This document shows positions 17,630 to 27,676 of a stretch of 64,000 nucleotides of DNA, one piece after another. The stretch's first letter is position 1, and each line of letters opens with the position of its first letter. A program made the position numbers and the translations under genes. The notes below the pieces were generated by a model. It worked only from the letters and a program-made list of their open reading frames with translations. It did not search any database and was not told where the DNA came from. Source of the stretch: Saccharomyces paradoxus (taxonomy: Eukaryota > Ascomycota > Saccharomycetes > Saccharomycetales > Saccharomycetaceae); the NCBI RefSeq assembly GCF_002079055.1, contig NC_047501.1, positions 558,001-622,000 on the forward strand, given 5' to 3'.

Positions 17630-19936
17630 ATGAGTGAAGAGGAAACGGTCTCGGCTCCAGCCCCGGCTTCTACACCGGCTCCAGTCGGAGCCGGTGTAGG
17701 CGGTGGTGGTGGAGCATCAGCTGGGATAGCTAATGCCAGTGCTGAGGGTGGCGATGGTGCCGAAGATGTTAAGAGACATGGGTCGAAGATGCTGGTGGGG
17801 CCCAGGCCGCCACAGAATGCGATATTCATCCATAAACTTTACCAGATTCTGGAGGACGACTCGCTACACGACTTGATATGGTGGACCCCTTCGGGATCAT
17901 CCTTCATGATTAAGCCTGTGGAACGGTTCAGTAAGGCTTTGGCTACATATTTCAAGCACACTAATATCACGAGCTTTGTAAGGCAGTTGAACATTTACGG
18001 CTTTCATAAGGTTTCGCATGATCACAACAGCAACGACGCTAATAGTGGCGACGATGCCAATACTAATGATGATAACAATGCCAACGATGATAACAGTGGC
18101 AACAAGAACAGTAGTGGCGATGAAAATAGTGGCGCTGGTGCTCAAGAAAAGGAAAAGAGTAACCCCACCAAAATCTGGGAATTTAAGCATAGTTCTGGTA
18201 TTTTCAAGAAAGGTGATATTGAAGGGCTTAAACACATTAAGAGAAGAGCTTCTTCCCGCAACAACTCCTCAATTAACAGTAGGAAGAATTCCAGTAATCA
18301 AAACTGCGACATAGATTCCGGTGTAAGAGCAAGACCCTCTTCTATTCAAGACCCGTCTACCAGTTCTAATTCCTTTGGTAATTTCGTTCCGCAAATTCCG
18401 GGCGCCAATAACTCTATCCCCGAGTACTTTAATAACCCCCATGTAACTTACGAAAACGCAAACCATGTCCCGCTGGAATGCAATAACCCGGAAATGCAAG
18501 AGCAAAGCAGACCACCGAGCTTTCAAGATGAAACACTCAAACATTTGAAGGAAATAAATGTTGATATGGTTAAGATTATAGAGTCTATGCAGCATTTCAT
18601 ATCTTTGCAACACAATTTTTGTTCACAGAGTTTCACCTTCAAGAATGTGAGCAAAAAAAAATCGGAAAATATCGTGAAGGATCATCAAAAGCAACTTAAG
18701 GCATTCGAAAGCGATATGTTAACTTTCAAACAGCACGTCATGTCAAGAGCACACCGTACGATAGATTCTCTTTATGCTTTTAATGCTACCGCTACCGCTG
18801 CCGCTGCGGCCCCTGCACCCGTGCCCACATCCACATCCACATCTGCATATGCACCCAAATCCCAGTATGAGATGATGGTTCCTCCAGGCAACCAGTATGT
18901 TCCGCAGAAATCTTCCTCAACCACGAATATCCCTTCGAGGTTCAACACCGCTTCAGTGCCGCCTTCGCAACTTTTTGTACAATACCAACCGCAGCCGCAA
19001 CAACATGTGACGTATGCGAAACAAGCGACGCATGTGCCAAACTTTATCAACCAGCCCATACCCATCCAACAACTGCCTCCACAATATGCAGATACCTTTA
19101 GCACCCCACAGATGATGCATAATCCCTTTGCCTCAAAAAATAACAACAAACCAGGCAACACAAAGAGAACCAATAGCGTTCTTATGGACCCGCTGACTCC
19201 CGCAGCTAGTGTTGGGGTCCAGGGCCCACTGAACTATCCCATCATGAATATCAACCCTTCTATCCGTGACTACAAATCCGTTCCTCAAAATATGGCTCCG
19301 AGTCCAATATACCCTATTAACGAACCAACAACGAGGTTGTATTCCCAACCAAAAATGAGAAGTCTCGGGTCCACAAGCTCTTTGCCCAACGACAGGAGAA
19401 ACAGTCCTCTCAAATTGACACCGAGACCATCGTTGAATGAAGATAGTTTATACCCCAAACCTAGAAACTCCCTCAAATCCAGTATTTCGGGCACGTCTTT
19501 ATCCTCCTCTTTTACATTAGTTGCAAACAATCCAGCGCCAATTCGGTACTCCCAGCAGGGACTGCTTCGCTCCTTAAACAAAGCTGCTAACTGTGCTCCA
19601 GATTCGGTAACCCCATTAGAATCGTCTATCTTGACGGGTCCCACTCCAAAAAACATGGACAATCTTCCCGCTGTTTCTTCAAATTTGATAAACTCCCCCA
19701 TGAACGTCGAGCACAGCTCAAGCCTATCACATGCGGAACCTGCATCTCAAATAGAACTACCGCAGCCATCTTTGCCCACTGCGAGTGCCACTAAGAAAAC
19801 CGACGAAACTGGTGACAGTAAGAGAAAGGGGAGTGGTGTTTATTCTTTACTGAACCAAGAAGAAAGCGACACGACCAGTTCTGATCCTAAAACTGAAAAT
19901 AAGGCTGCTCCGGCGTTTAAAAAGGTCAAGATGTGA
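17630..19936 (+). CDS. SFL1: Sfl1, HSF-type repressor of flocculation genes
   Basis: A 768-residue transcription factor counted from the first ATG, MSEEETVSAP. The N-terminus is Ala/Pro/Gly-rich. A heat-shock-factor-type DNA-binding domain starts near residue 63 (NAIFIHKLYQILED) and runs through SFVRQLNIYGFHKV to the KIWEFKH...FKKGD segment near 208. It is split by about 45 residues rich in Asn, Asp, Ser and Gly (133-178). A coiled-coil-like segment around 300-385 resembles the HSF oligomerisation region, and the rest is Ser/Pro/Asn-rich. Sfl1 recruits Ssn6-Tup1 to repress FLO11, SUC2 and others, and is relieved by PKA (Tpk2). The frame is open 25 codons further upstream but starts with GTG, not ATG. 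Confidence 0.94.
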   Translation: MSEEETVSAPAPASTPAPVGAGVGGGGGASAGIANASAEGGDGAEDVKRHGSKMLVGPRPPQNAIFIHKLYQILEDDSLHDLIWWTPSGSSFMIKPVERFSKALATYFKHTNITSFVRQLNIYGFHKVSHDHNSNDANSGDDANTNDDNNANDDNSGNKNSSGDENSGAGAQEKEKSNPTKIWEFKHSSGIFKKGDIEGLKHIKRRASSRNNSSINSRKNSSNQNCDIDSGVRARPSSIQDPSTSSNSFGNFVPQIPGANNSIPEYFNNPHVTYENANHVPLECNNPEMQEQSRPPSFQDETLKHLKEINVDMVKIIESMQHFISLQHNFCSQSFTFKNVSKKKSENIVKDHQKQLKAFESDMLTFKQHVMSRAHRTIDSLYAFNATATAAAAAPAPVPTSTSTSAYAPKSQYEMMVPPGNQYVPQKSSSTTNIPSRFNTASVPPSQLFVQYQPQPQQHVTYAKQATHVPNFINQPIPIQQLPPQYADTFSTPQMMHNPFASKNNNKPGNTKRTNSVLMDPLTPAASVGVQGPLNYPIMNINPSIRDYKSVPQNMAPSPIYPINEPTTRLYSQPKMRSLGSTSSLPNDRRNSPLKLTPRPSLNEDSLYPKPRNSLKSSISGTSLSSSFTLVANNPAPIRYSQQGLLRSLNKAANCAPDSVTPLESSILTGPTPKNMDNLPAVSSNLINSPMNVEHSSSLSHAEPASQIELPQPSLPTASATKKTDETGDSKRKGSGVYSLLNQEESDTTSSDPKTENKAAPAFKKVKM

Positions 19937-20589
19937 TCCTGACTTGCCTTCGTACTCTCCAACTCCTTAAAAGTTCAAAGCACTCACTGTATGTTTATTA
20001 CTTTTCTTCCAATTACTTTTGTTTCATTTCATTTTAAGTACCCCAATGGGTAATCATTGTTATTTATTTTATTCACTTTTTTTTCTTCTTCTCCAGATCC
20101 TTGTGATTATAACTCTATCTTTACCAACTCCGGTAGTTGTTTTATTAAGTTCTCATCACACTAAATTGTATTTTCCATTTTCATTTCCGCCTTCCTTTCC
20201 CCCCTACCGCCCTTCAATTCGTATCATAATACCGCCTGTTCTTTTTAGTACATCACAAAGAATGGTTACGGAGTATTACCTCATTAACAGAAAAATGCAC
20301 CTTTCGATAAACTTCCTGTACAATAATTCTATAAATATATATATATGTATGTTTGCTATTAAACAACCATCACAAAAAGACACCCCGTTCTTTATGGGCG
20401 CGTTTGAAATATGTTCCTATTCTATGATTATCCCACTATGTATGTTCTCATCATAGCCATTTACACGGGACTATTTTCCTGCCTCCCTTTATCAAAATCT
20501 GTAATTATTACACAGCTGAGGAAATTCATATCTATGTTTCACTGATGTCTACAAAGACTTGGGTGCAAAAAATTTTCCAATTACTTACT
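19937..20589. other. Convergent intergenic region SFL1 / ARP8
   Basis: About 650 bases, strongly pyrimidine-rich on the plus strand (for example around 20180-20215). A plus-strand frame without stops, with first ATG at 20046, extends to 20456 (136 codons). It looks like a by-product of the base composition and is discussed as a finding. Confidence 0.5.
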
Positions 20590-23232
20590 CTAGTACGTGA
20601 AAATACATTTATATTGTAAGATTCTACTTCCGTGGACATCCCAGTCGCTGTTTGTAATAAATAGTTCTTCGACAAGCTTGACTTGCGCCAAAACGCTCGC
20701 ACCTTTCCAAATTATTAAAGCAGGATTCATATCACGTGGTGGTGGAATAATGCTTATAGGAAAAAGGTGTTCATTGCCGTTTTGGTGCTCAATATTTTGA
20801 TGTTGCTCTTCCAGCTCTTCTATGACCTTTTTCTTGATTTGGGTTTGCAAAACTTGTTTGTTTTCTTCTTCAGTCTTGTCAGGGGCACTCACGAAATGAC
20901 CTTCTAAATCTTTGATTTCCTTAGTCAGTTTTTTGTAAAACTGAGGGAACGATGCCGAACTCAATAAAGAGGGCCTCCAAATGTTGATTCTATCGGTTAA
21001 GATAAAATCTAAAGCAGGTATTTTGGAACTGCCACCGACAATTAGAATGTTCGAATAGAATGAGTTCATTCTTGTCACATCTGCCGTTATAGAGGCATTG
21101 GCGATACTTTGAATGATAGCTTTCTCTAAAGGCGCAAAATTCTCCTTTAAAGTATTCCCATAGTTTTCGGGCTTATCTTGAAGCTGATCAATTATGTTAT
21201 GGGCCTCCAGTATTTTGTTTAAAATCTTAAGGTCATCATTCAAATTACAATACAAATTTCCTTCTTTGCTTTCGAACTGTGACAAAGAGTTCCAGTCGTT
21301 CAATTCGTTGGTAAAGAGGTCACGAGATTCAGGCAATTGAAACTCTAGGCTAGAATTCTTGTCAGAGAAAGTCCGTATCAACTTAAAAATTTGTGGGAAA
21401 AATAAGGCCAGTGGTGCTAGCATAACTTCATCGAACAGCTTGAATTCGTACTTTTCAGTCGGCTGGTTAGGTGAACGATTGATGAAATTGTATAACTGTA
21501 CGGCTACATCAGCATCTTGAAAAGTAGTAAAATTCTTCTTCAACTGTTCAGCAAGAAGCCAACCATGTTCAGAATCGATCTTCCAATTTTGTAGAGGAAA
21601 GTCACTTTGCAGTAATAATAGTGCAAAGAGTCTTGTAATATCATCTCCGCCATAATCTAACGTAATTGCACTATGTTCCAAGACTGTTCCTTCATCAACA
21701 CAGGCGATCCTGGTTTCAGTAGCGCCTATATTCACTACGCATGTGGAGGTACTGATCCCAGCACCATAGCAAGTTGCCAACGATTCTTGTATAATAGCGA
21801 CTGCTTGAAATTGTAATTCGGTGAGTAAAACTCTAATGAAAGTTTCTACATGACTTTTCTTGAATATATCTGGTATCACCAACACAACCTTGTACTGACT
21901 AAATTTGGTAGGCTTAACATTTAAAGTTTCTGAATTAAGTGCATGCTCCAAAAGATTGGTAACGTCCGAGATTAATTCCGCCAATGATTTATAATATGGT
22001 GACTTGACGTTAAAAGAGCCACCTTTGAAAGGCTTTCTAATGACAAATTTATCGTCCACGCATCTCAATGCGTCTGATCCATAGTATAATTTTGAGTCAT
22101 CAAATATCCATTCTATAGGAGATGGATCGTTTTTTTCTGTAATAATCTCGGGGTTGGAATTTTCATTGAAGGATACTACTTGTTCGTGAGCATTCCCGGG
22201 CACCTTTCTTTTATAATACCTCATACGTTCTCTAAAATTCTTTTCCATCTCCGATTTTATATTGTTAAACTCTTCTGACTGTTCTCTTTGCAGGGAAACA
22301 TTTTCAACATGCTCACTATTTTCAAGGTTCAGCCATTTTTTAGGCACCGCTACACAATTTGGAACTACTACGGGGTGTTCATCTTTGGGAAATCCTATTT
22401 TTATAGAGTTAGAGCCAGGATGTATCACAATAGTTGCAGTTGGATCGTTTAGATCTATTTCGTCATTAAGTGGTGCTATACTAACTTCCGAGTGGGGCAA
22501 ATTCTTCAAATCTATCACATCTGGTGTGTTGGTACTAGACATTTGACTAGTATTATTATTTCTCAAAAATTTTCGATCTCTAAGAGCAAATATTTGATCG
22601 TCTTTTTTCAGGTAATCTGATGAGTAGTTCTTTTGGTTGATTAACATTAAAGGCTGGAATAAACCAGTGGCAGGTAAAGTAGTCGTCTCCACTTTCTCAA
22701 TACCAATTTTTTTTAACGTTTTGGCAAACTCTTCGGCAGCCTTAATACGACCTAGTCTTCTTTTCTCTAAAAGATGTAGCGGCACTTTCTTTCCGGGAGG
22801 TGCTTTCGTGGGATCTAGCTTTGGATATTTCTTATAACGTTTACTAGCCTGCACAGCAGGTTGTGCCCTCTTATCCCCAGAATTTCCTAATTCACTGTCA
22901 TTTCCGTTGGCATTATCAATATCATTTTCGTCGTCATTGTCAACATCATTTTCATCTTCCTCTTCCTCTTCCCCTTCTTCATCGTCGTCTTCCTCGTCTG
23001 CAATGTCTCTTGGGTCAGCAGAAAGGCCCGTTACACTTCTGGGAGTTTCAGATCCAATTACGTTATCGACACTATTGTCTGAATCATTCTCCCCATTTTC
23101 CTGATCCGCCTGGCTGCTTAGAGGTACAGTGTTTTCTTCTTCTTCCATTTCATCTTCATCGTCGTCATCCTCTAACGGAATATCAATGGGTTCCTCATAA
23201 ACAATACTGGAATCCGCTTCTTCTTGTGACAT
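20590..23232 (-). CDS. ARP8: Arp8, actin-related subunit of the INO80 chromatin remodeller
   Basis: An 880-residue protein (881 in S. cerevisiae). The first 125 residues are a highly acidic Asp/Glu/Asn tract. Residues from about 260 carry the actin fold with inserts: IVIHPGSNSIKIG is the phosphate-1-like loop, TCVVNIGATETRIACVDEG the phosphate-2-like loop, and NILIVGGSSKIPALDFIL the adenosine-side motif. Arp8 forms, with Arp4, actin, Taf14 and Ies4, the module of INO80 that senses linker DNA and positions nucleosomes. It is needed for efficient remodelling and for double-strand-break processing. Convergent with SFL1, divergent from LSC1. Confidence 0.95.
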   Translation of the reverse strand: MSQEEADSSIVYEEPIDIPLEDDDDEDEMEEEENTVPLSSQADQENGENDSDNSVDNVIGSETPRSVTGLSADPRDIADEEDDDEEGEEEEEDENDVDNDDENDIDNANGNDSELGNSGDKRAQPAVQASKRYKKYPKLDPTKAPPGKKVPLHLLEKRRLGRIKAAEEFAKTLKKIGIEKVETTTLPATGLFQPLMLINQKNYSSDYLKKDDQIFALRDRKFLRNNNTSQMSSTNTPDVIDLKNLPHSEVSIAPLNDEIDLNDPTATIVIHPGSNSIKIGFPKDEHPVVVPNCVAVPKKWLNLENSEHVENVSLQREQSEEFNNIKSEMEKNFRERMRYYKRKVPGNAHEQVVSFNENSNPEIITEKNDPSPIEWIFDDSKLYYGSDALRCVDDKFVIRKPFKGGSFNVKSPYYKSLAELISDVTNLLEHALNSETLNVKPTKFSQYKVVLVIPDIFKKSHVETFIRVLLTELQFQAVAIIQESLATCYGAGISTSTCVVNIGATETRIACVDEGTVLEHSAITLDYGGDDITRLFALLLLQSDFPLQNWKIDSEHGWLLAEQLKKNFTTFQDADVAVQLYNFINRSPNQPTEKYEFKLFDEVMLAPLALFFPQIFKLIRTFSDKNSSLEFQLPESRDLFTNELNDWNSLSQFESKEGNLYCNLNDDLKILNKILEAHNIIDQLQDKPENYGNTLKENFAPLEKAIIQSIANASITADVTRMNSFYSNILIVGGSSKIPALDFILTDRINIWRPSLLSSASFPQFYKKLTKEIKDLEGHFVSAPDKTEEENKQVLQTQIKKKVIEELEEQHQNIEHQNGNEHLFPISIIPPPRDMNPALIIWKGASVLAQVKLVEELFITNSDWDVHGSRILQYKCIFTY

Positions 23233-23699
23233 GTTAAATGCGCTTGTGTCCTTGTATTTACGTATTATTGACCAGTAATTTAACTTAAAAGCTGCTCACT
23301 TCGTGGGCGTTCATCATCGCTATTTATTCATATTGTCATTCTCAAATAAATCATCTTGCACGGCCCAACCAGCGGCTGGATAACGATCTACCCCAACCTC
23401 GGACCCAAAGTTGCTGCTATAAAAACAGAAACAAAAAAGGCGTTTCTCGAGACCGATTTCCGAATGGTAATGTAGCTCTTGAGTGCTTCGCAATTGTCAC
23501 TCAAGGATCCTTGTTCGAGAGTTGTTCACAGCACGCTGCGCATATAAAGGCTTACCGCGATTATTTTCGATTAAGCAATATAAAAGCTGGAAGGAGGCGA
23601 GTTCCCCTAAATTGTTGTTCTGTTTGTTACTTACCACTCTCTATACGTTCGATTTCATAGAATAACTCATTTGTAAACCATTTATTTTTCAGTTTAACG
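23233..23699. promoter_or_regulatory. Divergent promoter region ARP8 / LSC1
   Basis: About 470 bases between the two start codons. A purine-rich A tract (GAAACAAAAAAGG) lies near 23426-23440. I see no clear full match to a known activator site. Confidence 0.45.
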
Positions 23700-24689
23700 A
23701 TGTTGAGATCTACTGTTTCAAAAGCTTCTCTTAGAATTTGTCGTCACTTTCACAGAGAGTCTATTCCTTACGATAAGACAATCAAAAATTTACTGCTTTC
23801 TAAGGACACTAAGGTGATCTTTCAGGGGTTCACAGGTAAGCAAGGTACTTTCCATGCCAGTATCTCTCAAGAATATGGTACGAATGTTGTTGGTGGTACA
23901 AACCCAAAGAAGGCGGGTCAAACACATTTAGGCCAACCTGTTTTTGCCTCTGTCAAGGATGCAATTAAGGAAACTGGTGCCACTGCAAGCGCCATCTTTG
24001 TCCCTCCACCAATTGCTGCTGCTGCCATCAAAGAATCTATCGAAGCTGAAATTCCTTTGGCTGTATGTATCACTGAAGGCATTCCTCAACATGATATGCT
24101 ATATATCGCAGAAATGTTGCAAACACAGGATAAAACAAGATTGGTTGGGCCCAACTGTCCTGGTATCATTAACCCAGCAACAAATGTGAGAATTGGTATC
24201 CAACCCCCAAGAATTTTCCAAGCTGGTAAGATCGGTATTGTTTCTAGATCAGGAACTTTGACATATGAGGCCGTCCAACAAACCACAAAAACTAATCTTG
24301 GTCAATCTCTAGTTATCGGTATGGGTGGTGATGCGTTTCCTGGTACTGATTTTATTGATGCCTTGAAATTATTTCTAGAAGATGAAACTACAGAAGGTAT
24401 CATTATGTTGGGTGAAATAGGTGGTAAAGCCGAAATCGAAGCTGCTCAATTTCTCAAAGAATACAACTTCAGCAGGAGTAAGCCGATGCCGGTGGCATCT
24501 TTCATTGCCGGAACTGTTGCTGGTCAAATGAAAGGTGTTAGAATGGGACACTCCGGTGCCATTGTAGAAGGATCTGGTACTGACGCTGAATCCAAAAAAC
24601 AAGCTTTGAGGGATGTTGGTGTTGCCGTCGTTGAATCTCCAGGTTACTTAGGCCAAGCTTTACTGGATCAATTTGCCAAATTTAAATGA
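23700..24689 (+). CDS. LSC1: Succinyl-CoA ligase, alpha subunit
   Basis: A 329-residue mitochondrial enzyme subunit, the same length as in S. cerevisiae. The start [21 protein letters not shown] is a positively charged presequence. [13 protein letters not shown] starts the CoA-binding Rossmann domain, and [10 protein letters not shown] and [13 protein letters not shown] are family signatures. His284 in GHSGAIVEG is the residue phosphorylated during the reaction. With the beta subunit Lsc2 it converts succinyl-CoA to succinate while making ATP, the substrate-level phosphorylation step of the TCA cycle. Codon use is moderately biased, as for abundant metabolic enzymes. Confidence 0.97.
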   Translation: MLRSTVSKASLRICRHFHRESIPYDKTIKNLLLSKDTKVIFQGFTGKQGTFHASISQEYGTNVVGGTNPKKAGQTHLGQPVFASVKDAIKETGATASAIFVPPPIAAAAIKESIEAEIPLAVCITEGIPQHDMLYIAEMLQTQDKTRLVGPNCPGIINPATNVRIGIQPPRIFQAGKIGIVSRSGTLTYEAVQQTTKTNLGQSLVIGMGGDAFPGTDFIDALKLFLEDETTEGIIMLGEIGGKAEIEAAQFLKEYNFSRSKPMPVASFIAGTVAGQMKGVRMGHSGAIVEGSGTDAESKKQALRDVGVAVVESPGYLGQALLDQFAKFK

Positions 24690-25030
24690 TTACATTAGGA
24701 AGATAACGAACTGCTTTCATAAGAGAAAGACTTCTATGTCTCGATTATCGCTTAGGCGAGTATGGAGCTGATTCTTTTTTGAGCTTTTACTCAGCAACCT
24801 ATGTTAATTCGTCCCTTTGTATATATTCATTTATCATTGCCAACTCTAGTAAAAATCTTTTTCTTTAATAGTGTTTGTATTAATGTTCTCCTTAACAGTA
24901 CTATTCTTAAAGGGCTTATTAATCTAATAATTGAAATAATAAAAATGAAATGTCCGAAGCCTCTTTTTCTTCATTTCTATCTTGCTCAGCTAATTTACCA
25001 TCGCCTAGTTCTCTTGTTTTGGTTTGAAGC
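24690..25030. other. LSC1 3' region up to tRNA-Gly
   Basis: About 340 bases of AT-rich sequence. A plus-strand frame from 24801 runs through the tRNA gene in antisense and is not credible as a gene. Nothing else seen. Confidence 0.5.
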
Positions 25031-25036
25031 AAAAAA
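25031..25036 (-). terminator. Pol III terminator of tRNA-Gly
   Basis: Six T on the minus strand (AAAAAA on plus), one base after the tRNA 3' end. Confidence 0.8.
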
Positions 25037-25037
25037 T

Positions 25038-25108
25038 GCGCAAGCCGGGAATCGAACCCGGGCCTCATGCTTGGGAAGCATAAATTCTAACCACTGAACC
25101 ACTTGCGC
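25038..25108 (-). tRNA. tG(CCC): tRNA-Gly(CCC)
   Basis: A 71-base gene. The acceptor stem GCGCAAG pairs perfectly with CTTGCGC. The D arm contains GGTTCAGTGGTTAGAAT, and the T arm is CCGGGTTCGATTCCCGG. The anticodon stem-loop TATGC-TTCCCAA-GCATG gives anticodon CCC, reading GGG. No intron. S. cerevisiae has a minor tRNA-Gly(CCC) gene on chromosome XV at this place. The two solo LTRs starting 97 bases from its 5' end fit Ty1-type targeting upstream of Pol III genes. Confidence 0.95.
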
Positions 25109-25204
25109 GTTTCAATCAAACTTCGAGTGTTGATCCAATTATATACTATTATTTGAAATGGTCTCATTGACTTTCATAACTATGTCATTTTCTTGCTGAA
25201 AAAG

Positions 25205-25522
25205 TGTTGGAATGAAATTCTAATATCATCTATTTAATATTATATTATAACATGCGGTGCAAGAGGATGGCATAAAAATTGAAAAACAGTCATCCAATCT
25301 AATGGAAGCTGAAATGCAAGGATTGATAATGTAATAGGAAAATGAATGACAACATATAAAAGGAAAGAAGATAAGGTAATAACACTATGTAGAACTATCG
25401 ATTCCCTTTTGTGGATTCCTATATCCTCGAGGAAAACTTCTAGTATATTCTGTATACCTATTATTATAGCCTTTAGTAACAATGGAATCCCAACAATTAT
25501 CTAATTATTCACCCAATTCTCA
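25205..25522 (+). mobile_element. Old solo LTR of the Ty1/Ty2 (delta) type, first of a tandem pair
   Basis: It begins TGTTGGAAT and ends CACCCAATTCTCA, the usual delta ends. Internal delta landmarks are clear, such as GGAAGCTGAAATGCAAGGATT, TTGATAATGTAATAGG, CTTCTAGTATATTCTGTATACC and CAATGGAATCCCAACAATTA. About 318 bp against roughly 335 bp for a full delta. No Ty internal region is attached, so it is a solo LTR left by recombination. It is an old, diverged fossil lying 97 bp upstream of tRNA-Gly. Confidence 0.88.
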
Positions 25523-25849
25523 AGAATAAGATTCAACTATCATCTATCTGCTAGCATTCATATTATCAGTATATTATCATATGCGGTGTAAGAAGGCGAC
25601 ATAAAGAATGAGATACAGTCCTCAAATATAATGGAAGCTGAGATGCAAAAATTGATAATGTAATAGGATCATGAACGAAAACGAAGGAAGAGATAATAAT
25701 TTTATTATGTACAATTTCGGTTCCCCTTTGTGGATTCCTGTGTCCTTGAAGAGAACTTCTAGTATATTCTGATATTCTCTACACCTAATATCACGGCATT
25801 TATCGTTAATGGAATCCCAATAACCATTCCGATATTCACCTAATTCTCA
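25523..25849 (+). mobile_element. Old solo LTR of the Ty1/Ty2 (delta) type, second of a tandem pair
   Basis: It starts directly where the first copy ends, in the same orientation, and runs to CACCTAATTCTCA. Shared delta landmarks are CAACTATCATCTATCTGCTAG, TATTATCATATGCGGTGTAAG, TTGATAATGTAATAGGATCA and AACTTCTAGTATATTC. About 327 bp. The two copies have clearly diverged from each other, so they are unlikely to be the two ends of one young element. No coding region lies between them. Fossil, age older than the strain. Confidence 0.86.
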
Positions 25850-26336
25850 ATTATATACATAGAATTTATCGGAATTTTCTCTCTGGGAACATAGGGACAC
25901 ACAAAGCAAATCAACAATACTTCATGGAAACAATACAATTCATTCTTTCGTTCTTTATGTTTTTGTTCATTGGTCTTATTACATTAACAATCACAATAGC
26001 AAATAACAAAGAAAATAGTAGTCATTTACTATAATATGCCAATATTTTATTCATAGTAAATCTTTAGTAGTGCATATATGTAGTCGTCTCCTTAACAATA
26101 CATGACACAAATTCGAGGTTTATTTATTAACATATTGTAGTTGGAAAATAAGTTAGAATACTTTATTGTATTATATGATCACTCTTTTTAAAGTACGTAG
26201 GCCGAATTAAGGTTGTTTATATAGAAATTTTCTCTTTTCATCATAAAGTCCTAATTCTTACCAATCACTGGTCATATAATTCCTGAGACGGCAAGAAAGG
26301 AATACGGTCGAATAGTTAAAGAACAAATGCCTTACT
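25850..26336. other. Intergenic between the LTR pair and THI80
   Basis: About 490 bases of AT-rich sequence downstream of THI80. I see no further LTR match and no RNA gene. TTTATGTTTT near 25956 misses one base of the ARS consensus. Confidence 0.45.
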
Positions 26337-27296
26337 TTACAAAAAATCTATCAATTTATCAACGAATATTTCTACATTCAAAATGATGTCATCTTTGGTG
26401 TCAATGAAACAACACTTATCCCCAACAAATCTGTTACTGCTACTGACTCTTCCGTTGACAACGCTAGTTGGCCAATTTTTAACATCCCATTTTAAGCCGC
26501 GGGTCTCCTTTATCACAGTAGCTTCTCCAATAGGCAACAATCCACAATTCCCTATACAAGTGTTCCTAAATTGAGGGTCATACTCAATAAAAGTTCCATT
26601 TTTTTTGATTAAGAATATTAAGTCTGTTGGAGTCATATAACAAAGCTTGAAATAGCTTGCATTCTCGGATAAAGTGTATAACTGCGTAATTGAATGAACT
26701 GTCTGATCAAATCTGCCACCAATACCTCCCAGTGCCAATAGGCTAATTGGAGTCACTTTCGAAAAAGCTAAAGACTCGGCCATAGTATTGTATAATGTAT
26801 GAATACCCTTTTCTAGCTCGATTCCATGATTTGACTGAATGTTGTTTTTATTCGATATCAAAGAGTGGAATGTTGGTGAATTGAAATGTAGAGAAATCAA
26901 ATTCACGCACTTCGTGAAGTCAGTCGAATATTGTGTGGTTTGTTTTATTATAATTACTCTGTTTTCCCTATAGTAGTTGAAAACTTTTTCTGATAGTGAA
27001 TCTAGATCACCAATTATATAATCAGGGAGATATTTTGTCCTTATGGATTCGTCATCATTTAGGTAGTCATATAACCGATTGGCTGCTCCATCTGCACAGA
27101 CTTTTAGGTCATGCAGTTTCCAAATTTTGTAAAACAACGGCCTAGGAATATCAATTTTTTGATTCAGTATAAGTAGGGTAGAATTATCTTCTTCGTTTGG
27201 ATGAATCAATTCTTTCAAGTTCATTTTATTTCGGGTCTCAATTAAGTCAGCATCAATTTCAATTCGTTCAGGATTCTCAATACACTCCTCGCTCAT
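26337..27296 (-). CDS. THI80: Thiamine pyrophosphokinase
   Basis: A 319-residue protein from the ATG at 27294-27296 (MSEECIENPERIEID), equal in length to S. cerevisiae Thi80. The N-terminal catalytic domain shows KVCADGAANRLYDYL, IIGDLDSLS (acidic metal-binding motif), KQTTQYSTDFTKCV (the DxTD-like motif characteristic of the family) and LALGGIGGRFDQTVHSI. The C-terminal domain binds thiamine. The enzyme transfers pyrophosphate from ATP to thiamine to make thiamine pyrophosphate, the cofactor of pyruvate decarboxylase and transketolase. It is essential in yeast, and its gene is induced by low thiamine through Thi2, Thi3 and Pdc2. I did not identify a certain Pdc2 site here. Confidence 0.96.
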   Translation of the reverse strand: MSEECIENPERIEIDADLIETRNKMNLKELIHPNEEDNSTLLILNQKIDIPRPLFYKIWKLHDLKVCADGAANRLYDYLNDDESIRTKYLPDYIIGDLDSLSEKVFNYYRENRVIIIKQTTQYSTDFTKCVNLISLHFNSPTFHSLISNKNNIQSNHGIELEKGIHTLYNTMAESLAFSKVTPISLLALGGIGGRFDQTVHSITQLYTLSENASYFKLCYMTPTDLIFLIKKNGTFIEYDPQFRNTCIGNCGLLPIGEATVIKETRGLKWDVKNWPTSVVNGRVSSSNRFVGDKCCFIDTKDDIILNVEIFVDKLIDFL

Positions 27297-27676
27297 AACA
27301 GCGATATTCAACTTTTTCTTGTTTCTTTATGACCAATTATGGTATATGGCCTTCTAGCTTCTATCAAAATGCCACACAGAAGAAGCCAATTTTCTTATAA
27401 ACCCTTATCATTTACGCTTCATTTATAATTCCAATCAGCCATTTTTTTCAAGTTTTTCGCATATTTTGCATTTTTCGCTATTTTGAAATATGCACTCTGA
27501 AGAACTGAAGGCAACTATTAGAAGGAATCTGGAATAATGCTGCATATGATCGACGCACGGTTGCAGAGTTTGTTGATATATATAGTAGTGTATTTTCCCC
27601 TGAACTACTAAGCTATACTTATTTATGCATATGTATTCCTGTAAAAACACAGAAAAATTTCGTATTCGTAGTCGTA
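27297..27676. promoter_or_regulatory. THI80 promoter and ELG1 3' region
   Basis: About 380 AT-rich bases between two minus-strand genes. It has a TATATATA-like run at 27572-27582 in the middle. Nothing else specific. Confidence 0.45.

Noticed and set aside
18772-19173. Minus-strand ORF of 133 codons inside SFL1
   Set aside because: Antisense to a real gene and rich in Cys, Gly and Ala from the low-complexity sense sequence. It matches the place of the dubious YOR139C.
24801-25097. Plus-strand ORF running through the tRNA-Gly gene
   Set aside because: Its C-terminal part is the antisense of the tRNA, so it is not a credible protein.
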